Below, one piece after another: positions 10,540 through 20,532 of a DNA stretch of 64,000 bases. The stretch lies in assembly GCA_031216915.1 (NCBI GenBank), contig CM062288.1:181314596-181378595 (forward strand), written 5' to 3'. A model generated the notes under the pieces. It saw only the letters and a program-made list of their open reading frames with translations. It had not been told where the DNA came from and ran no database searches. Position 1 is the stretch's first letter; the number at the start of each line of letters is the position of its first letter. The DNA is from Pictodentalium vernedei. Taxonomy: Eukaryota > Mollusca > Scaphopoda > Dentaliida > Dentaliidae. The translations under genes and the position numbers were made by a program.

Positions 10540-10745
10540 CCCCTCCCCACACACACACACAGACAAACACGGACTTCCCCCACACATAAACACACCTACA
10601 CTTACACGCACACCCTCCCACATGCACAACACGCCACCACTACTACCACAAACTCACCCCTATACACCCCTACACACTCCTACACACCCCTACACCCCCA
10701 CACGCACACACCTACACTCACCCACATACACACACGCACACAAAA
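10540..10745. repeat. CA/CT-rich low-complexity tract
   Basis: Strand-asymmetric C/A-rich sequence with repeated ACACAC, CCTACAC and CCACATAC units, continuing the decay of the ACGC array. A T/G homopolymer junction follows at 10788-10814. Confidence 0.85.
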
Positions 10746-11004
10746 TGGTTAATGAAATTTATGAAAATGGCACATAGTAAAATAGATTTTTTTTTTTGGG
10801 GGGGGGGGGGGGGATTCAATAAGAGACAGCTTGAAACAACAAATAAATATATTGAAACAAATAGACAGACACTAATATCGACCCAGTCGTTGCACAACCA
10901 CTGACACCGCAGAGATACAGGTTTATGAGATCTTTCCTTGAAGATCCAGCCGGCGTTGGTAGGCTGAGTGCGCGAATTGTATAATAGGTGGCGATAAGTC
11001 GTTG

Positions 11005-11503
11005 TCAAATGTTTCCAGTAATCTTGTGAAGGTTTTGTTGATATGTATGCGCCCCTGTCTTGGTGACAATTTTAAATTCATCTTCACATACCTTCTTTAT
11101 ATTTTCCGCCCAAATTTGAATGTTTTCTTTTTCGATAGCGAATTTCACGTCGCATGGCTTCTCTATCCACTTTCCCTGTTCATTGCATTTTCTGCTCATG
11201 AACAATAAGGTATTTTCCGATTATCGCCTTTTGTCTTTTCGGCATCTGTTTCTGGGGACTAGATTCCACTATTTCATAATCTAATGCAAACTCGTATATG
11301 TCCCCAGTTAGGGCACCATTTAATTGGTTTGTAGTCTTAGAGCATGTCGATACCGACCTCGTTCGCCGTAATTTTGAGATGTTTTCTAATATTAATTGGT
11401 CTACTTTGTATAACAAATCAACAGCCTTCTCGTGCAGAAAAAACAAATATTTGTCCATCGGTGTTGCTCCAATAGCGAACAAAAAATAGGTCGGTATCGC
11501 CAA
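11005..11503 (-). pseudogene. Coding-like fragment of unknown family, duplicated at 50.3 kb
   Basis: Two minus-strand frames overlap at 11180-11205: 107 codons (11503-11180) containing FLHEKAVDLLYKVDQLILEN, and 66 codons (11205-11005) containing RKCNEQGKWIEKPCDVKF. One frameshift would fuse them to about 170 residues. The family is not recognised. Coding origin is supported because the minus strand near 50330-50395 encodes a diverged version (FTKEKAVGLSYRVGQLI), and the flanking DNA (11514-11600 against 50455-50555) is also shared. It could be a decayed host exon spread by duplication or part of a larger transposon. Confidence 0.35.
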
Positions 11504-11513
11504 AAGTAATTTA

Positions 11514-11605
11514 ATACGGCATTTTCACCGTAATATTTTACCGTACAAATACCAGCGGCTAGTTGCCAGTGCTTTTACCGCATTTTTAACGGTAAAGCTT
11601 TACAG
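11514..11605. repeat. Small MITE-like foldback (family H, copy 1)
   Basis: The ends TACGGCATTTTCACCGTAAT and CATTTTTAACGGTAAAGC are imperfect inverses around a short middle with further ACCGT/ACGGT steps. A diverged copy lies at 50455-50555 in the same relation to the duplicated coding-like fragment. Confidence 0.5.
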
Positions 11606-12178
11606 TGTACTTTATTTACTTTGGTTAGAGTACTTGTCAAAAGCAACATATGTAAAACTTAAACGAGAAGAAAAAAAAATAAAGAAGAAAAATGAAAAAG
11701 GACGAAAAAACTGATTAAAAACAAGAAAGCTTCACGTGAAATCCAATTTGAATTCGGTTCCCCGCAAACCCGAAATCATTTATTCACAAAAATGAAACGT
11801 TTTCAAGATTAAATCTGAAAAATGTTAATTGGCGTGTACGGTGCATAAAATTACGATTGACTTGGAAATAAAATCTGTCGTAGTTTTGAGATAATGAACG
11901 CGTAAGTTACCACCATTTGTGATGATGTTATTGTTATTGTTAATGAATCACGGGGTACCATAATCACAGACCCGGGTAATTATTCCGCTTTGTTTGCTTG
12001 GAAACGAGGGAAGAATTGACGCAACTAAATATTAATTAGGAATGTCAAAGCACATGTGCGTTATTTTATATAATTTATAATAATCGATTAAAATTATAAC
12101 CCATACCTTATTCTTCAGTGTACCCGAAATAGAATCAAATTTAACTATACGAGAGATCATCGTTCAAAAGTTACATAT
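11606..12178. other. AT-rich region, nothing recognised
   Basis: AT-rich sequence without convincing open frames, tandem repeats or inverted repeats. Confidence 0.5.
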
Positions 12179-12372
12179 GAAGAGGATAATTTATTATTTT
12201 CAGGATATACGGAGACAATTTATTAACCCTACACCTAAGACGTGCTCTGCACAGTTCTATCCTAAAGTTCCCAATGAAGACGATAATTTATCATTTTCGG
12301 GATATTCGGGGACAATTTATTAACCCTATACCAAAGGTGTGACCTACAAAGTATTATACTAAAACTCTGGGG
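12179..12372. repeat. Two-unit tandem repeat, about 97-bp period
   Basis: GAAGAGGATAATTTATTATT followed by TTCAGGATATACGGAGACAA at 12179 is repeated as GAAGACGATAATTTATCATT and TTCGGGATATTCGGGGACAA at 12276. Both are followed by TTTATTAACCCTA. The two units differ at many sites, so the duplication is old. Confidence 0.75.
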
Positions 12373-12599
12373 TACGGAAACACCTGCGAAATATTGTTCA
12401 CATTGGGCAGTATAATTGAAATCTTCTAACAAAGCACAAAGAGCACTGTTTCAGGTAATGAACCACCGCGTTGTACCCGGTGGTCTGGTTAACTGAAAGT
12501 TCACACATGCCCCTTACGTTTTTTAAATAATATTTCACTCGTTATCTGTGTAGAAACTTCAACAAGCTCAATAAAACTGGATTTTTGTAGCAGTGACAG

Positions 12600-12708
12600 T
12601 CTACTCTTTAAAATCGGTTGGGTTGAATATCAACCCAAATCAATATGATCCCACTTGGGTTCATATTCACTCAACCCGTTGATTTGGATTGATTTTTAAC
12701 TGAAGAAT
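12600..12708. mobile_element. Palindromic MITE, family G (copy 1, end missing)
   Basis: The unit is a near-continuous palindrome: CTTTAAAATCGGTTGGGTTG and AATATCAACCCAAATCAATA on the left, and ACTCAACCCGTTGATTTGG with ATTGATTTTTAAC on the right, around CACTTGGGTTC. A complete copy is at 46268-46392 and a half at 61442-61485. It abuts the left TIR of the PIN-nuclease unit. Confidence 0.7.
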
Positions 12709-13409
12709 TAGTCCAGGCACATTAGACATAAAAATGAGAAAGTAAGGAAAAAAATCGGAGAAAGCTGATTTTTTTATATGTTTCCGGGACACACATTGCA
12801 GATAAAGTGTGAAAAGTCCCCGCGAATCCGAGTTGAGCTTTTTTAGTTATAGCGTTTTTTTGATGAAAAAAAAAATTAAAAAAAAAATTCGACCCAGCTC
12901 CATATTTCTCATTCTTATTCGCCTTAGTAGGGTGAGAATCATAAATATCGTGCTGAATTATATTGAGAATACATATCCCCAACAGAAAATGCCAACTTTG
13001 TACCAATCCTCACACTCAATGGTGAAATATTCACGAAAATGTACAAAATTAGGAAAAAAAATTTATTGTTTTCATACACACAACGGTACACAACGTCCAT
13101 TAAATCAAATCTACGACTACTTTGGGAGTTAAATTATATATCAAAAATTGCAGAAAAGCAGTGGCTTTATAATGATATATAACAATAGTCATTTATTCCA
13201 TAATGAACTGGTGAAACGTGTGAAATATTAACCATATCCCCTAAACTCAAATTCAAACGGCATCGACTTTTCTCATTCAAATACCGTTTTATAGCATCAT
13301 TGTTTCAATTTCCATGTTCGATTAAATCACATAATGTGGTGTTCGCCTACACTCAAGATGCATTGGCATGTAATGTGTGCACGCCCTTGATGTGTACTCA
13401 TAAACAAAT

Positions 13410-15585
13410 TTGCACGAACTGCTCCAGAATGCGTCCGTAGGACGCACAGGAAAGCTTTGGGTACAATACTACGAGCAAATAGGTCTTCCCCAGTTGTTCT
13501 TGAGAGCAGAGCGCACAGGCGACTGGGAACTCCACTCATACTGTGTTCGCAATATGATTCCAGTATTTCACGCAGGTGGTCATTTTGCATACGCAAAAAG
13601 TTCTCATCTCTATTTGCAGCAGATGAATGAGCTAACAGAAATAATGCAACAGGATGATTTGAAGTTGTTCACTGAGAAAGGTTACTTTACCATAAGGCGC
13701 TCAGATAAATTCTGGGACGGGATATATTCTGATCAGACCATAGAGCAGTGTTTAATGAGAATGTTCAAGCTCCCTGGTGGTCTCACACATGGCAGGGGAA
13801 TAACCAATAGCACTGTTGCGAAATGGGTACATGGACTACCTCTTTGCCTTCCGATATGTAATGCTCTCGAAAATTTTGTTCATGTTCACACTGGTCATGG
13901 CGAACAACATCGGGATCTCCGTCAAAGTTCACAAATGACTGATGCCAATGATATCACCAAATTATTGAACTGGCTCAGAGTGCATTCCCCCTTTGAGAAT
14001 AGAGATCCACTACAATTAGTCTCTATAGCGACCGGGCTTGTGGCCGACGAAACTGTGAACTGTGACCAAGTTCGCAAAATTGGTGAATGTTGCGTATCGA
14101 ATGTTGTAAGCAAAACGTTCAACAGCATCAAACTACGACGTGTTGACACTGTGAAGTCTTTCGCATCGATGGCAAATAGCATCAAAGTCCGTGGAAGTAA
14201 GGCAGTGATTGACCCCACAATTCTGTTCAACCGCATCACATGTGTTATTCAGTCACAAGCAGAGATGGAAGAGTATCTCAAATATGAACTCGCCCCGAAA
14301 CCACCAGCATTGTTTGATTCTGCTGGAATGAGGAAGACACAGAAAAGCACGCTCGGTAAGATCCTCAAAACATACGGTTCCGAGCAAACTAAAATCCCAG
14401 AACATTTTCTGTTTGTTGTAGATGGTGGATTTTTATTGAGGGCAGTTGTATGGCCTAAACAGTCGTCATATAAGGACATATGTACATCATATTCCAATTA
14501 TCTAGTGAGACATTTTGGGGCGAACGTCGTGGTTGTTTTTGATGGTTATGCTTGTACAGTGTCGACAAAGGGCATGGAACAAGCCCGTAGATCTAAAGAC
14601 AGGTATTCCATTGATATCAATATCTCACCCGAGTTACCAGCCACCACACCCCAATCCGATTTCCTTGCAAATGCCAAGAACAAAACCCAACTGATCGATC
14701 TTCTAATGCAGGAGCTATCTGCTATCAATATTCAGTCCAAGCAGGCCGAGGCTGATGCTGATGTACTGATAGCCGAAACTGCACTTGACATCGCTCAAGA
14801 TGACAACAATGTTGTCGTTGTGGGAACAGACACAGACTTGTTAGTCATTCTTACCTCTCGAGTTCAACCGGGATGTAATATTCACATGATGTATTCCATT
14901 ACCCCAAACTTACTAGTTTCAGTTAGTGAAATAGCAACCAAAATGGGTGACCATAGAAGCAACCGCCTTGTAGCACATTCTATAAGTGGTTGTGACACTA
15001 CTTCTGCACTCTTTCGAGTTGGTAAGAAGAAAGTATTCAGTACAATTGTCTCCGATGTTACTAGCGACTCACAACAGTATGTCAACACAATTTTGGCGGA
15101 TGACAGTACACCAAGTGCAGTAGCCGCTGCCGGGGAACAACTTCTGATCTTATACGGGAGTAAAACTGTTTCCTCTCTCGACCAATATAGATATGTCACT
15201 TACAAGCGTTATGTAGCAAAATCTAAACTGAATAAACCCATCGACCTAGCCTCACTCCCACCAAGCAGCGATGCTGCACAACAACATGTCTACAGATGTT
15301 ATCTCCAGGTCCAACAATGGCTGGGCACTTCGCTTCCTCCGACGGATTGGGGGTGGTCGCTAGACGCTAGACAATGGACTTCTTGTACCGACTGCAGCCA
15401 CAAAGCCATGTGCCCCCGATAACCTACTGAATCTGATCAGTTGTGGTTGCAAGAGTGCTTGTACAAAAAGGTGTGGGTGTAAGAAGGCAGGACTCTCTTG
15501 CTCAGGTTTGTGTAATTGCAGTTCGGATTCTTGTAACAACCACAGAAACACTGTCCTGTCGGAAATTTCTGAGTTCGATGAATAA
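13410..15585 (+). pseudogene. PIN/FEN1-like nuclease-family protein with cysteine-rich tail (5' partial, one frameshift)
   Basis: A 670-codon frame runs to TAA at 15420-15422. Its listed start is a TTG with a TAA nine bases upstream, so the true 5' end is missing or lies in an upstream exon (a possible splice acceptor, CTGCTCCAG, ends near 13428). The N-terminal half has FLRAERTGDWELHSYCV and YAKSSHLYLQQM. The C-terminal half has the acidic blocks of a metal-dependent PIN/XPG-type nuclease: VVDGGF (Asp338), FDGY (Asp378), EADADV (447-452), GTDTDLLVIL (Asp474, Asp476) and ISGCDTTSAL (Asp529). A run of five C at 15413-15417 separates this frame from a second one ending at 15585 that encodes NLISCGCKSACTKRCGCKK and further Cys pairs. 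I recall many uncharacterised invertebrate proteins with this layout, so the tail probably belongs to the same protein and one base was gained. Function is unproven. Confidence 0.8.
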
Positions 15586-15635
15586 TATGTATATAGGTCA
15601 TGTCATTTCTGTATATAGCGTTCATAATAGTCAAT

Positions 15636-15725
15636 GTAACTTAATCCATGTTGATTGATTTGTACATTCTGTAAATATTATTTATTGATTTTTGTACATT
15701 CTGTAAATAATATTTATTGATCTAA
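15636..15725. repeat. Two-unit tandem repeat after the PIN gene
   Basis: TTGTACATTCTGTAAATA followed by TTATTTATTGATT occurs twice in a row (about 15659 and 15692). It is AT-rich and contains AATAAA-like words, so it may serve as the polyadenylation region. Confidence 0.7.
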
Positions 15726-15914
15726 TGCTGCCAGACACAGACGTGTCTGTTCGGTCCCAAGCCCGAAAATAGTTGAGTTCTCATGCTGACGAATTTTATG
15801 CCAAAAGGGGAACTCGGCCAGAAGCAGAGGGGGTCTTCCATAATGTCTATTTTGTAAGCAATGATAAAAGTCTTCAAATGGTGGTGGATTTTTTATCGTC
15901 TGTCCAACTAACAT
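15714..15914 (-). CDS. Possible small convergent ORF in the TIR unit
   Basis: A 66-codon minus-strand frame lies between the PIN gene and the right TIR, with a composition that could be coding (FEDFYHCLQNRHYGRPPLLL and EFPFWHKIRQHENSTIFGLG). It has no recognised motif and no second copy here. It may be the 3' piece of a second gene of the same element or chance. Confidence 0.25.
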   Translation of the reverse strand: MLVGQTIKNPPPFEDFYHCLQNRHYGRPPLLLAEFPFWHKIRQHENSTIFGLGTEQTRLCLAALDQ

Positions 15915-16344
15915 CCCGTTCTGTACTACGACCCTTTGGGCAAATCCATTAGGAAAATCGTCATTTTTTGCGTAAATCCGATACTTTTTTGTGAATTTTC
16001 AATAATTTTTCGCAGAAATTGTCACAGAATGCACATTTTCCTCTAGGTAAATGTATAGTAGACATTATGTAGCTCGAAATACGCGCAAACAAAAAATACA
16101 GTTGGATCAATTCGAGGTTACAAAGTTCGTGCGATTTTTTTTTATTTTTTTCAAACGCGTTTTCGAAAAAAGGCTGTAGAAAAAAAAGCTCAACTGGGAT
16201 TTTAGGGGACTTTTGTCTAATCGTTCAGTGACATGTACTCGACATTCCCTGAAAAAATCAGCTTTCTCCGATTTTTTTCCCTAGTGAAACCTAATGTTCT
16301 TGGGCTAAATAAGTATGACAGGGAGTAACAATCAGGGGACGTGA

Positions 16345-16432
16345 CAACCGTTACTTATTCAGAGTTCCTTATTCGACATTCGATAGGATGGCTGATAACT
16401 AATGTCTAATAAGGAACTATGAATAAGTAACG
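16345..16432. repeat. Hairpin repeat
   Basis: CCGTTACTTATTCAGAGTTC followed by CTTATTCGACATT pairs with AATGTCTAATAAGGAAC then TATGAATAAGTAACG, leaving a loop of about 25 bp. A half-copy (AATAAGGAACTGGGAATAAG and TAACGGTTGTCACG) is at 45531-45573. Small palindromic MITE. Confidence 0.75.
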
Positions 16433-16636
16433 TAATATTTGACTCTGATTAGCTAGGAATATAAAACGAGTCGGTAACATTTCTCTTTCAAGGCAAATGG
16501 TGTATTTAAATGCTGTTAATGTTACATTCAAACCGTACTTTTTGAAAAATTAAATTTATTCAGATCACATTCCTGGGTGATATCTGACTGTTCCTTGGAT
16601 TGAGTCGTTTTCAACATAATGAAACTTGTACTGAGT

Positions 16637-16880
16637 TACAGTTAAAACTAGAAGTCCCGTCACGAACTATGCGCTCATCTAGGCTCAATTGCGCGTAGTA
16701 ATTGCGCGCAATTGCCATATGAAATGACATCCAAAGCACGACAGGTTCTCCCGGTTACTCATAGCAAACGTAGGCAATGTTTCTGCCAATGAACCTACGG
16801 GTTACCCGGGGGTCCATTGGCTGAGAAATTGCTTGTGCACGGGACATTTGTACGGAATTTGATAGCCTTACTATGGTCAT
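16637..16880. mobile_element. TA-target MITE, family F (copy 1, 3' truncated)
   Basis: It starts TA then CAGTTAAAACTAGAAGTCC and matches the complete copy at 31686-32004 through CTTACTATGGTCAT, including an inner palindrome around CGGGTTACCCG. The right terminal inverted repeat is missing after about 16880. Confidence 0.85.
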
Positions 16881-17090
16881 TGTCTGTTCTGAAAGTGCGA
16901 GTGTAACCATTAGTTAATCTCGATAATTTCTGATTATTTTGATAACTTTGATATTTAACTAAAATATGAAAGAGAATGGTGAATAATTATAATCATGGGA
17001 GGTGTAAGAGCGTCACCCATACCCCGAGGGATGTATTGGTGTTGGTTTTATACCCTTTGTAAGGCAGAACATTGACAGTTAGTTCTATTG
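16881..17090. other. Unassigned AT-rich sequence
   Basis: No repeat partner, open frame or inverted repeat recognised. Confidence 0.4.
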
Positions 17091-17094
17091 TTGA

Positions 17095-17345
17095 ATAGTG
17101 GTTGAGTCTTCATTTCTGATAGTAATGCCGCCAACAGTTCGGTCAAATTAAGTATCAGTCTCAATATTCACTCGTCTGGAGTATTTCAGTTGGTCGGAAA
17201 AGCGAACCATAAGTTCCCTTTTCCGACCAACTGAAATATTCCAGACGAGTGGATCTGAACATAGGTCATGGACAATTTGAGGACAAAACTAGTTCCAGGC
17301 TGTAACAGCGTCGAATTCCTTACAGAATTAGACTGGTGACCCGAA
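17095..17345. mobile_element. Palindromic repeat, family I (copy 1)
   Basis: The core inverted repeat (about 17171-17250) pairs CGTCTGGAGTATTTCAGTTG and GTCGGAAAAG with CCTTTTCCGAC and CAACTGAAATATTCCAGACG. A second copy at about 61780-62070 has the same core and the flanking words TTCATTTCTGAT and TTACAGAATTAGACTGGTG (diverged there). Confidence 0.75.
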
Positions 17346-17503
17346 AGCCCGTTCGAGAGGGTGAAACCGAGACATGGTGAAGATTCGCGACTTTTGAAGT
17401 CCAAAATCGGACATTTTCCGAATTTGAAAAGCAAAAGTCGCAATTTCCTCCAACCACTGCGCGAAATGAATGAAATTATATTGATAACTGATGGAGTGTC
17501 TCC

Positions 17504-17892
17504 TCATTTATTTATTTATTTTTGGGAGCACGGTGGCTCAGTGGTAGACTGTTGGACTTCTATACAAGAGGTCCCGAGTTCGATCCCCATCCGGGACGAT
17601 CCGCGTTGTGTCCTTGGGCAAGGCACTTAATCCCGGTTGCCTACATGGGGACACGATGACGTCGTGTACTGAGGCGTACTGCACGTCGATGGTGTACATG
17701 TCTTCAACCGTTGTAACCCTGCTTGAGCGGAGCTTGAACAGAGTTAGAATGTTGAGGAGCTGACAGTTGCTCGTCGATGCTCTGTGGTTCTCTCCAGGTA
17801 CTCCCTCTTCCTCCAACCGTAAAACTGTCACGGTCACGATTAGCCATTGTGCAAAAGTATGTGAATAAATAAATAAATGAATAAATAAATAA
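17504..17892 (+). mobile_element. SINE, sense orientation, full length
   Basis: The tRNA-like head starts near 17523 (GGGAGCACGGTGGCTCAGTG), with A-box TGGCTCAGTGGTAG and B-box GAGTTCGATCCC (about 17576). GTTGTGTCCTTGGGCAAGGC (17605) follows, then the body with GTCGATGGTGTACATG and CTCCAGGTACTCCCTC, and an (AATA)n tail at 17866-17892. A preceding ATTT tract (17508-17521) may be the reverse tail of another copy. The head would be transcribed by RNA polymerase III; no tRNA gene function is implied. Confidence 0.92.
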
Positions 17893-17937
17893 TTTATTTA
17901 TTTATTGATGTTTAAAGTCGCTTATTTCTGCACTAAT
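17893..17937 (-). mobile_element. SINE 3' tail fragment, antisense
   Basis: ATTTATTTATTTATTGATG followed by TTTAAAGTCGCTTATTTCTGC matches the antisense 3' end at 6045-6090. It lies tail to tail with the sense SINE and forms an A/T hairpin. Confidence 0.7.
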
Positions 17938-18457
17938 CGTGTCCGCAACATGGACATAAAATCAAGTTTGGTCAATCGTTTATACCCATGTTGCCGATTT
18001 TAGAGGACTTCCACCCCAAGTATTGATAACTGGGCCCCAATTTACCAGTAAAACAGAGCTTGTTTATAACAGGAACACGCATTGCTTCGCTTCCAGGGGA
18101 TCACATGGGGTGAGGGGAGTCTCCTCAAATTTCGTCTGTAAATGACTGGCGTCTTTTATTCGAATTCAAAAGGAGAAATAGTGTTTTGCTAATCCTGGAA
18201 GAGGCCCTCCTTAATTCCAAAGGTTCCTACCCCGAAACCCCCGTCCACCCACAAGCTTTGATTTGCAGGTATTCCTGCCCCATATTTGAAACCGGAGCTA
18301 AGTCAGGTTCCTTAACACACTGATGTTTTTGGGCATCACACTCACTCGTGGACTACCCATTAGCATATTAATAGGTACACGGGGTTTCAGTTACACAGTG
18401 CCTCTCGCCCAATAAGGCATTAACTGACAACGCATAACGTATGGGGTCAGTAAAAAC
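17938..18457. other. Unassigned region
   Basis: No convincing frame or repeat partner recognised in this 520-bp stretch. Confidence 0.4.
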
Positions 18458-19192
18458 TGGATAACATAACATAACATTTATTAGCATAAAACATCCTCTA
18501 CAGGACAGTATGCGAGAATCTACAAGTAACATGGACAAAAGTAGTACTCAAAACATTACAATTTCATCCACCAATTTTCCATGATCAAAGTACTATATTT
18601 TTTATTAATTTGATACGCAAAGGAACGTGGAGATGTGAACTAGAATTTCCAATACACATCACTAAACATATAATCGTCTGGCGAAAAAATCCCGAATTAT
18701 GGCATAAAATGGGGGTTCTATTTTCAAATATTAATTTGAATTTCTCAAATTTACTCAGATAAAAAAAAACCGTCGATCTTACTGTTGATCAGAACAAATA
18801 GTTCCGACCGAAGCTCTGAATAATGTGCACATTCCATAAGAAAATGGTATTCGTTTTCTGTTTTCCCAGAGTTAGCTTCACAGTGAGTACATATCCTGTC
18901 GATAACAGGCTTCGGCGGTTGATAATGTCGCCCTTTCTCAATAGCTAACTTATGATTGCTGATACGAAGCTTAGTGAAAATTTCCGTTCTTCCGCCGAGT
19001 TCGTTTCCACTAAGTACGTTTCCATTGAATAGTCATTTTTAAACAAACTGTAAGTTCTTTGTTATCTCCATTCTTTTTGCAGTACTCAAACATTGATTTC
19101 TCGAACGTGTAATGAATATATCTTACCGACAACTTTTTGTGTGTACTGACTAGCATTTGTGATGAATAACAAATGATAGAATGTTTACTTGT
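18458..19192 (-). mobile_element. LINE 3' fragment with zinc-knuckle coding, antisense
   Basis: On the minus strand, from about 19000 to 18780, the frame reads ISNHKLAIEKGRHYQPPKP then ICTHCEANSGKTENEYHFLM and EC, the C-x2-C-x-H-x4-C knuckle at the end of LINE ORF2 proteins. It is closely related to the fragment at 47150-47500. An ATGTT-type 3' tail lies at 18460-18480. It is 5' truncated and adjoins a TTAA MITE. Confidence 0.75.
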
Positions 19193-19443
19193 TTAACCCT
19201 TTACCCAACGTAACGGCCCAAACCGGCCAGCGCTATTCCCAAATATCGCCAATTAATTTTCAAAATATTTTCATTTTTTGTCTCAAAAACATAGGTTATG
19301 ACCCCTCGTTGGAACGAGCTCTTCGAGCTCGTTCCAACGAGGGGTCATAACCTATGTTTTTGAGACAAAAAATGAAAAAAATTAGTTATTCAAGAATTTT
19401 TTTTGCAAGTGTCGTCTGCTTTTTATGTTAGGTAAAGGATTAA
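19193..19443. mobile_element. TTAA hairpin MITE, family A (copy 3)
   Basis: TTAA at 19193-19196 and 19440-19443. Left end CCCTTTACCCAACGTAACGG, right end GTCGTCTGCTTTTTATG then GGTAAAGGAT. The central palindrome is almost perfect, with CGAGCTCTTCGAGCTCG at the middle. Full length. Confidence 0.95.
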
Positions 19444-20276
19444 TATCAAACGGTTATTCCCAACCCCCATATTGATATGTGAATAAATAAAGGGGTGATA
19501 ACTCTAACTGGCAGTCGTATATAGATTTGAGCAAACTGGGTATGATATATACACCTTACATGTGGCGTTTTAATTCCTACAAACATTTCAGAAGTTATTA
19601 GGAGCTAAAATATCCGCTGTTGTTTCGATCATGTTTAATTTAAAATTGACTACCCACGCTCATTTTCGGGGAGGAAATCATGCCCTTGCTATAATGAACG
19701 CTAACAGTAACACACTACCATTTCTTTTATAACGTTCTATTCAATCAATTTTGAAGTATATGTTTCAAGTGTACCAGTAAACTCAATACCAACAAACAGA
19801 GCCGTACAATGTATTTTGCCTTCTAACAGTCTGTACAAAATGTCAATATTTCTGTTTACTAAAATCTCTTGAATATGTTCTTTCTGCAAAAGATTGACGT
19901 ACGTTTTTACATATTTTGTGTCTAAGTGACAGAAACTTTAAATTCATAAATTATTCTTACATGGGGCTTATTGCCGTGTCAAGGAGGGGCTTAATTAAAG
20001 GGCCTACAAGGATTCATTCATCCCATTTTCAACGACATTTTTGCACAATTTTTTAAACTGTTCAGTAAACATGTGATTAAGATTCATAAAACTTTCAGTA
20101 AACATGTGATTAAGATTTACCGCATAATCCCCATCAAATAGCTCATTTCGGGAAAATATCGTAACATTCAAACACCTCTAATACGGGAATGACGTCAGAA
20201 GTCAACGTCGACGTGGTAACGTTGTGAATGAATTGGTTTCGGAAGTAGAATTGAATTTATCTTCTCCCATTTTTCA
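19444..20276. other. Unassigned region with a short tandem duplication
   Basis: No frame recognised. At 20065-20117 the sequence CAGTAAACATGTGATTAAGA occurs twice about 37 bp apart, a local duplication. Confidence 0.5.
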
Positions 20277-20532
20277 TTAACTGTCTACCCAATACAAATA
20301 GCAAAACACATTTGCAGAAAACATTTCCTGAATAAATAATTTTTTTCATTTTTTATCACGATGACATAGCACATGACACCAATTGGAACGAGACCGACAA
20401 GCTCGTCCCAATGAGGGGTCATAAGCTATGTTTTTGAGGAAAAAATTGAAAAAAAATATGGAAAGTTTCAGATGGTAATTTTTTGTAAACAGCGCTGCCC
20501 GGCTTTAGTCGTTGCGTTAAATAAAAGTTTAA
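20277..20532. mobile_element. TTAA hairpin MITE, family A (copy 4, diverged)
   Basis: Recognisable but old: CATTTTTTATCACGATGACA (altered arm), a centre GGAACGAGACCGACAAGC, and the outer GTCGTTGCGTTAAATAAAAG in place of CCGTTACGTTGGGTAAAGGG. It ends in the TTAA that begins the next element, so the two share one target copy. Confidence 0.8.

Larger units (their letters stand above)
12709..16307 (+). mobile_element. TIR-bounded 3.6-kb unit carrying a PIN/FEN-like nuclease gene
   Basis: The outer sequences are imperfect inverted repeats. The left end TTAGTCCAGGCACATTAG matches the reverse complement of the right end, which reads TTAGCCCAAGAACATTAG. Both arms share GAAAAAAATCGGAGAAAGC followed by TGATTTTTT, then AAAAGTCCCC, then AGTTGAGCTTTTTT and A-rich tracts, giving about 180 bp of alignable arm (12709-12890 and 16125-16307). 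One large ORF fills the centre. No DDE transposase is visible, and no target duplication could be fixed, partly because a family G MITE adjoins the left end. Either the PIN protein belongs to the element or a host-like gene was captured. The superfamily is unknown. Confidence 0.6.

Noticed and set aside
13327..13596. 89-codon minus-strand frame at the start of the PIN gene
   Set aside because: It overlaps antisense the well-supported 670-codon frame and is a shadow of it.
17523..17600. A tRNA gene suggested by the A-box and B-box
   Set aside because: The sequence does not fold into a full cloverleaf, continues directly into a SINE body with an AATA tail, and has several sister copies with target duplications.
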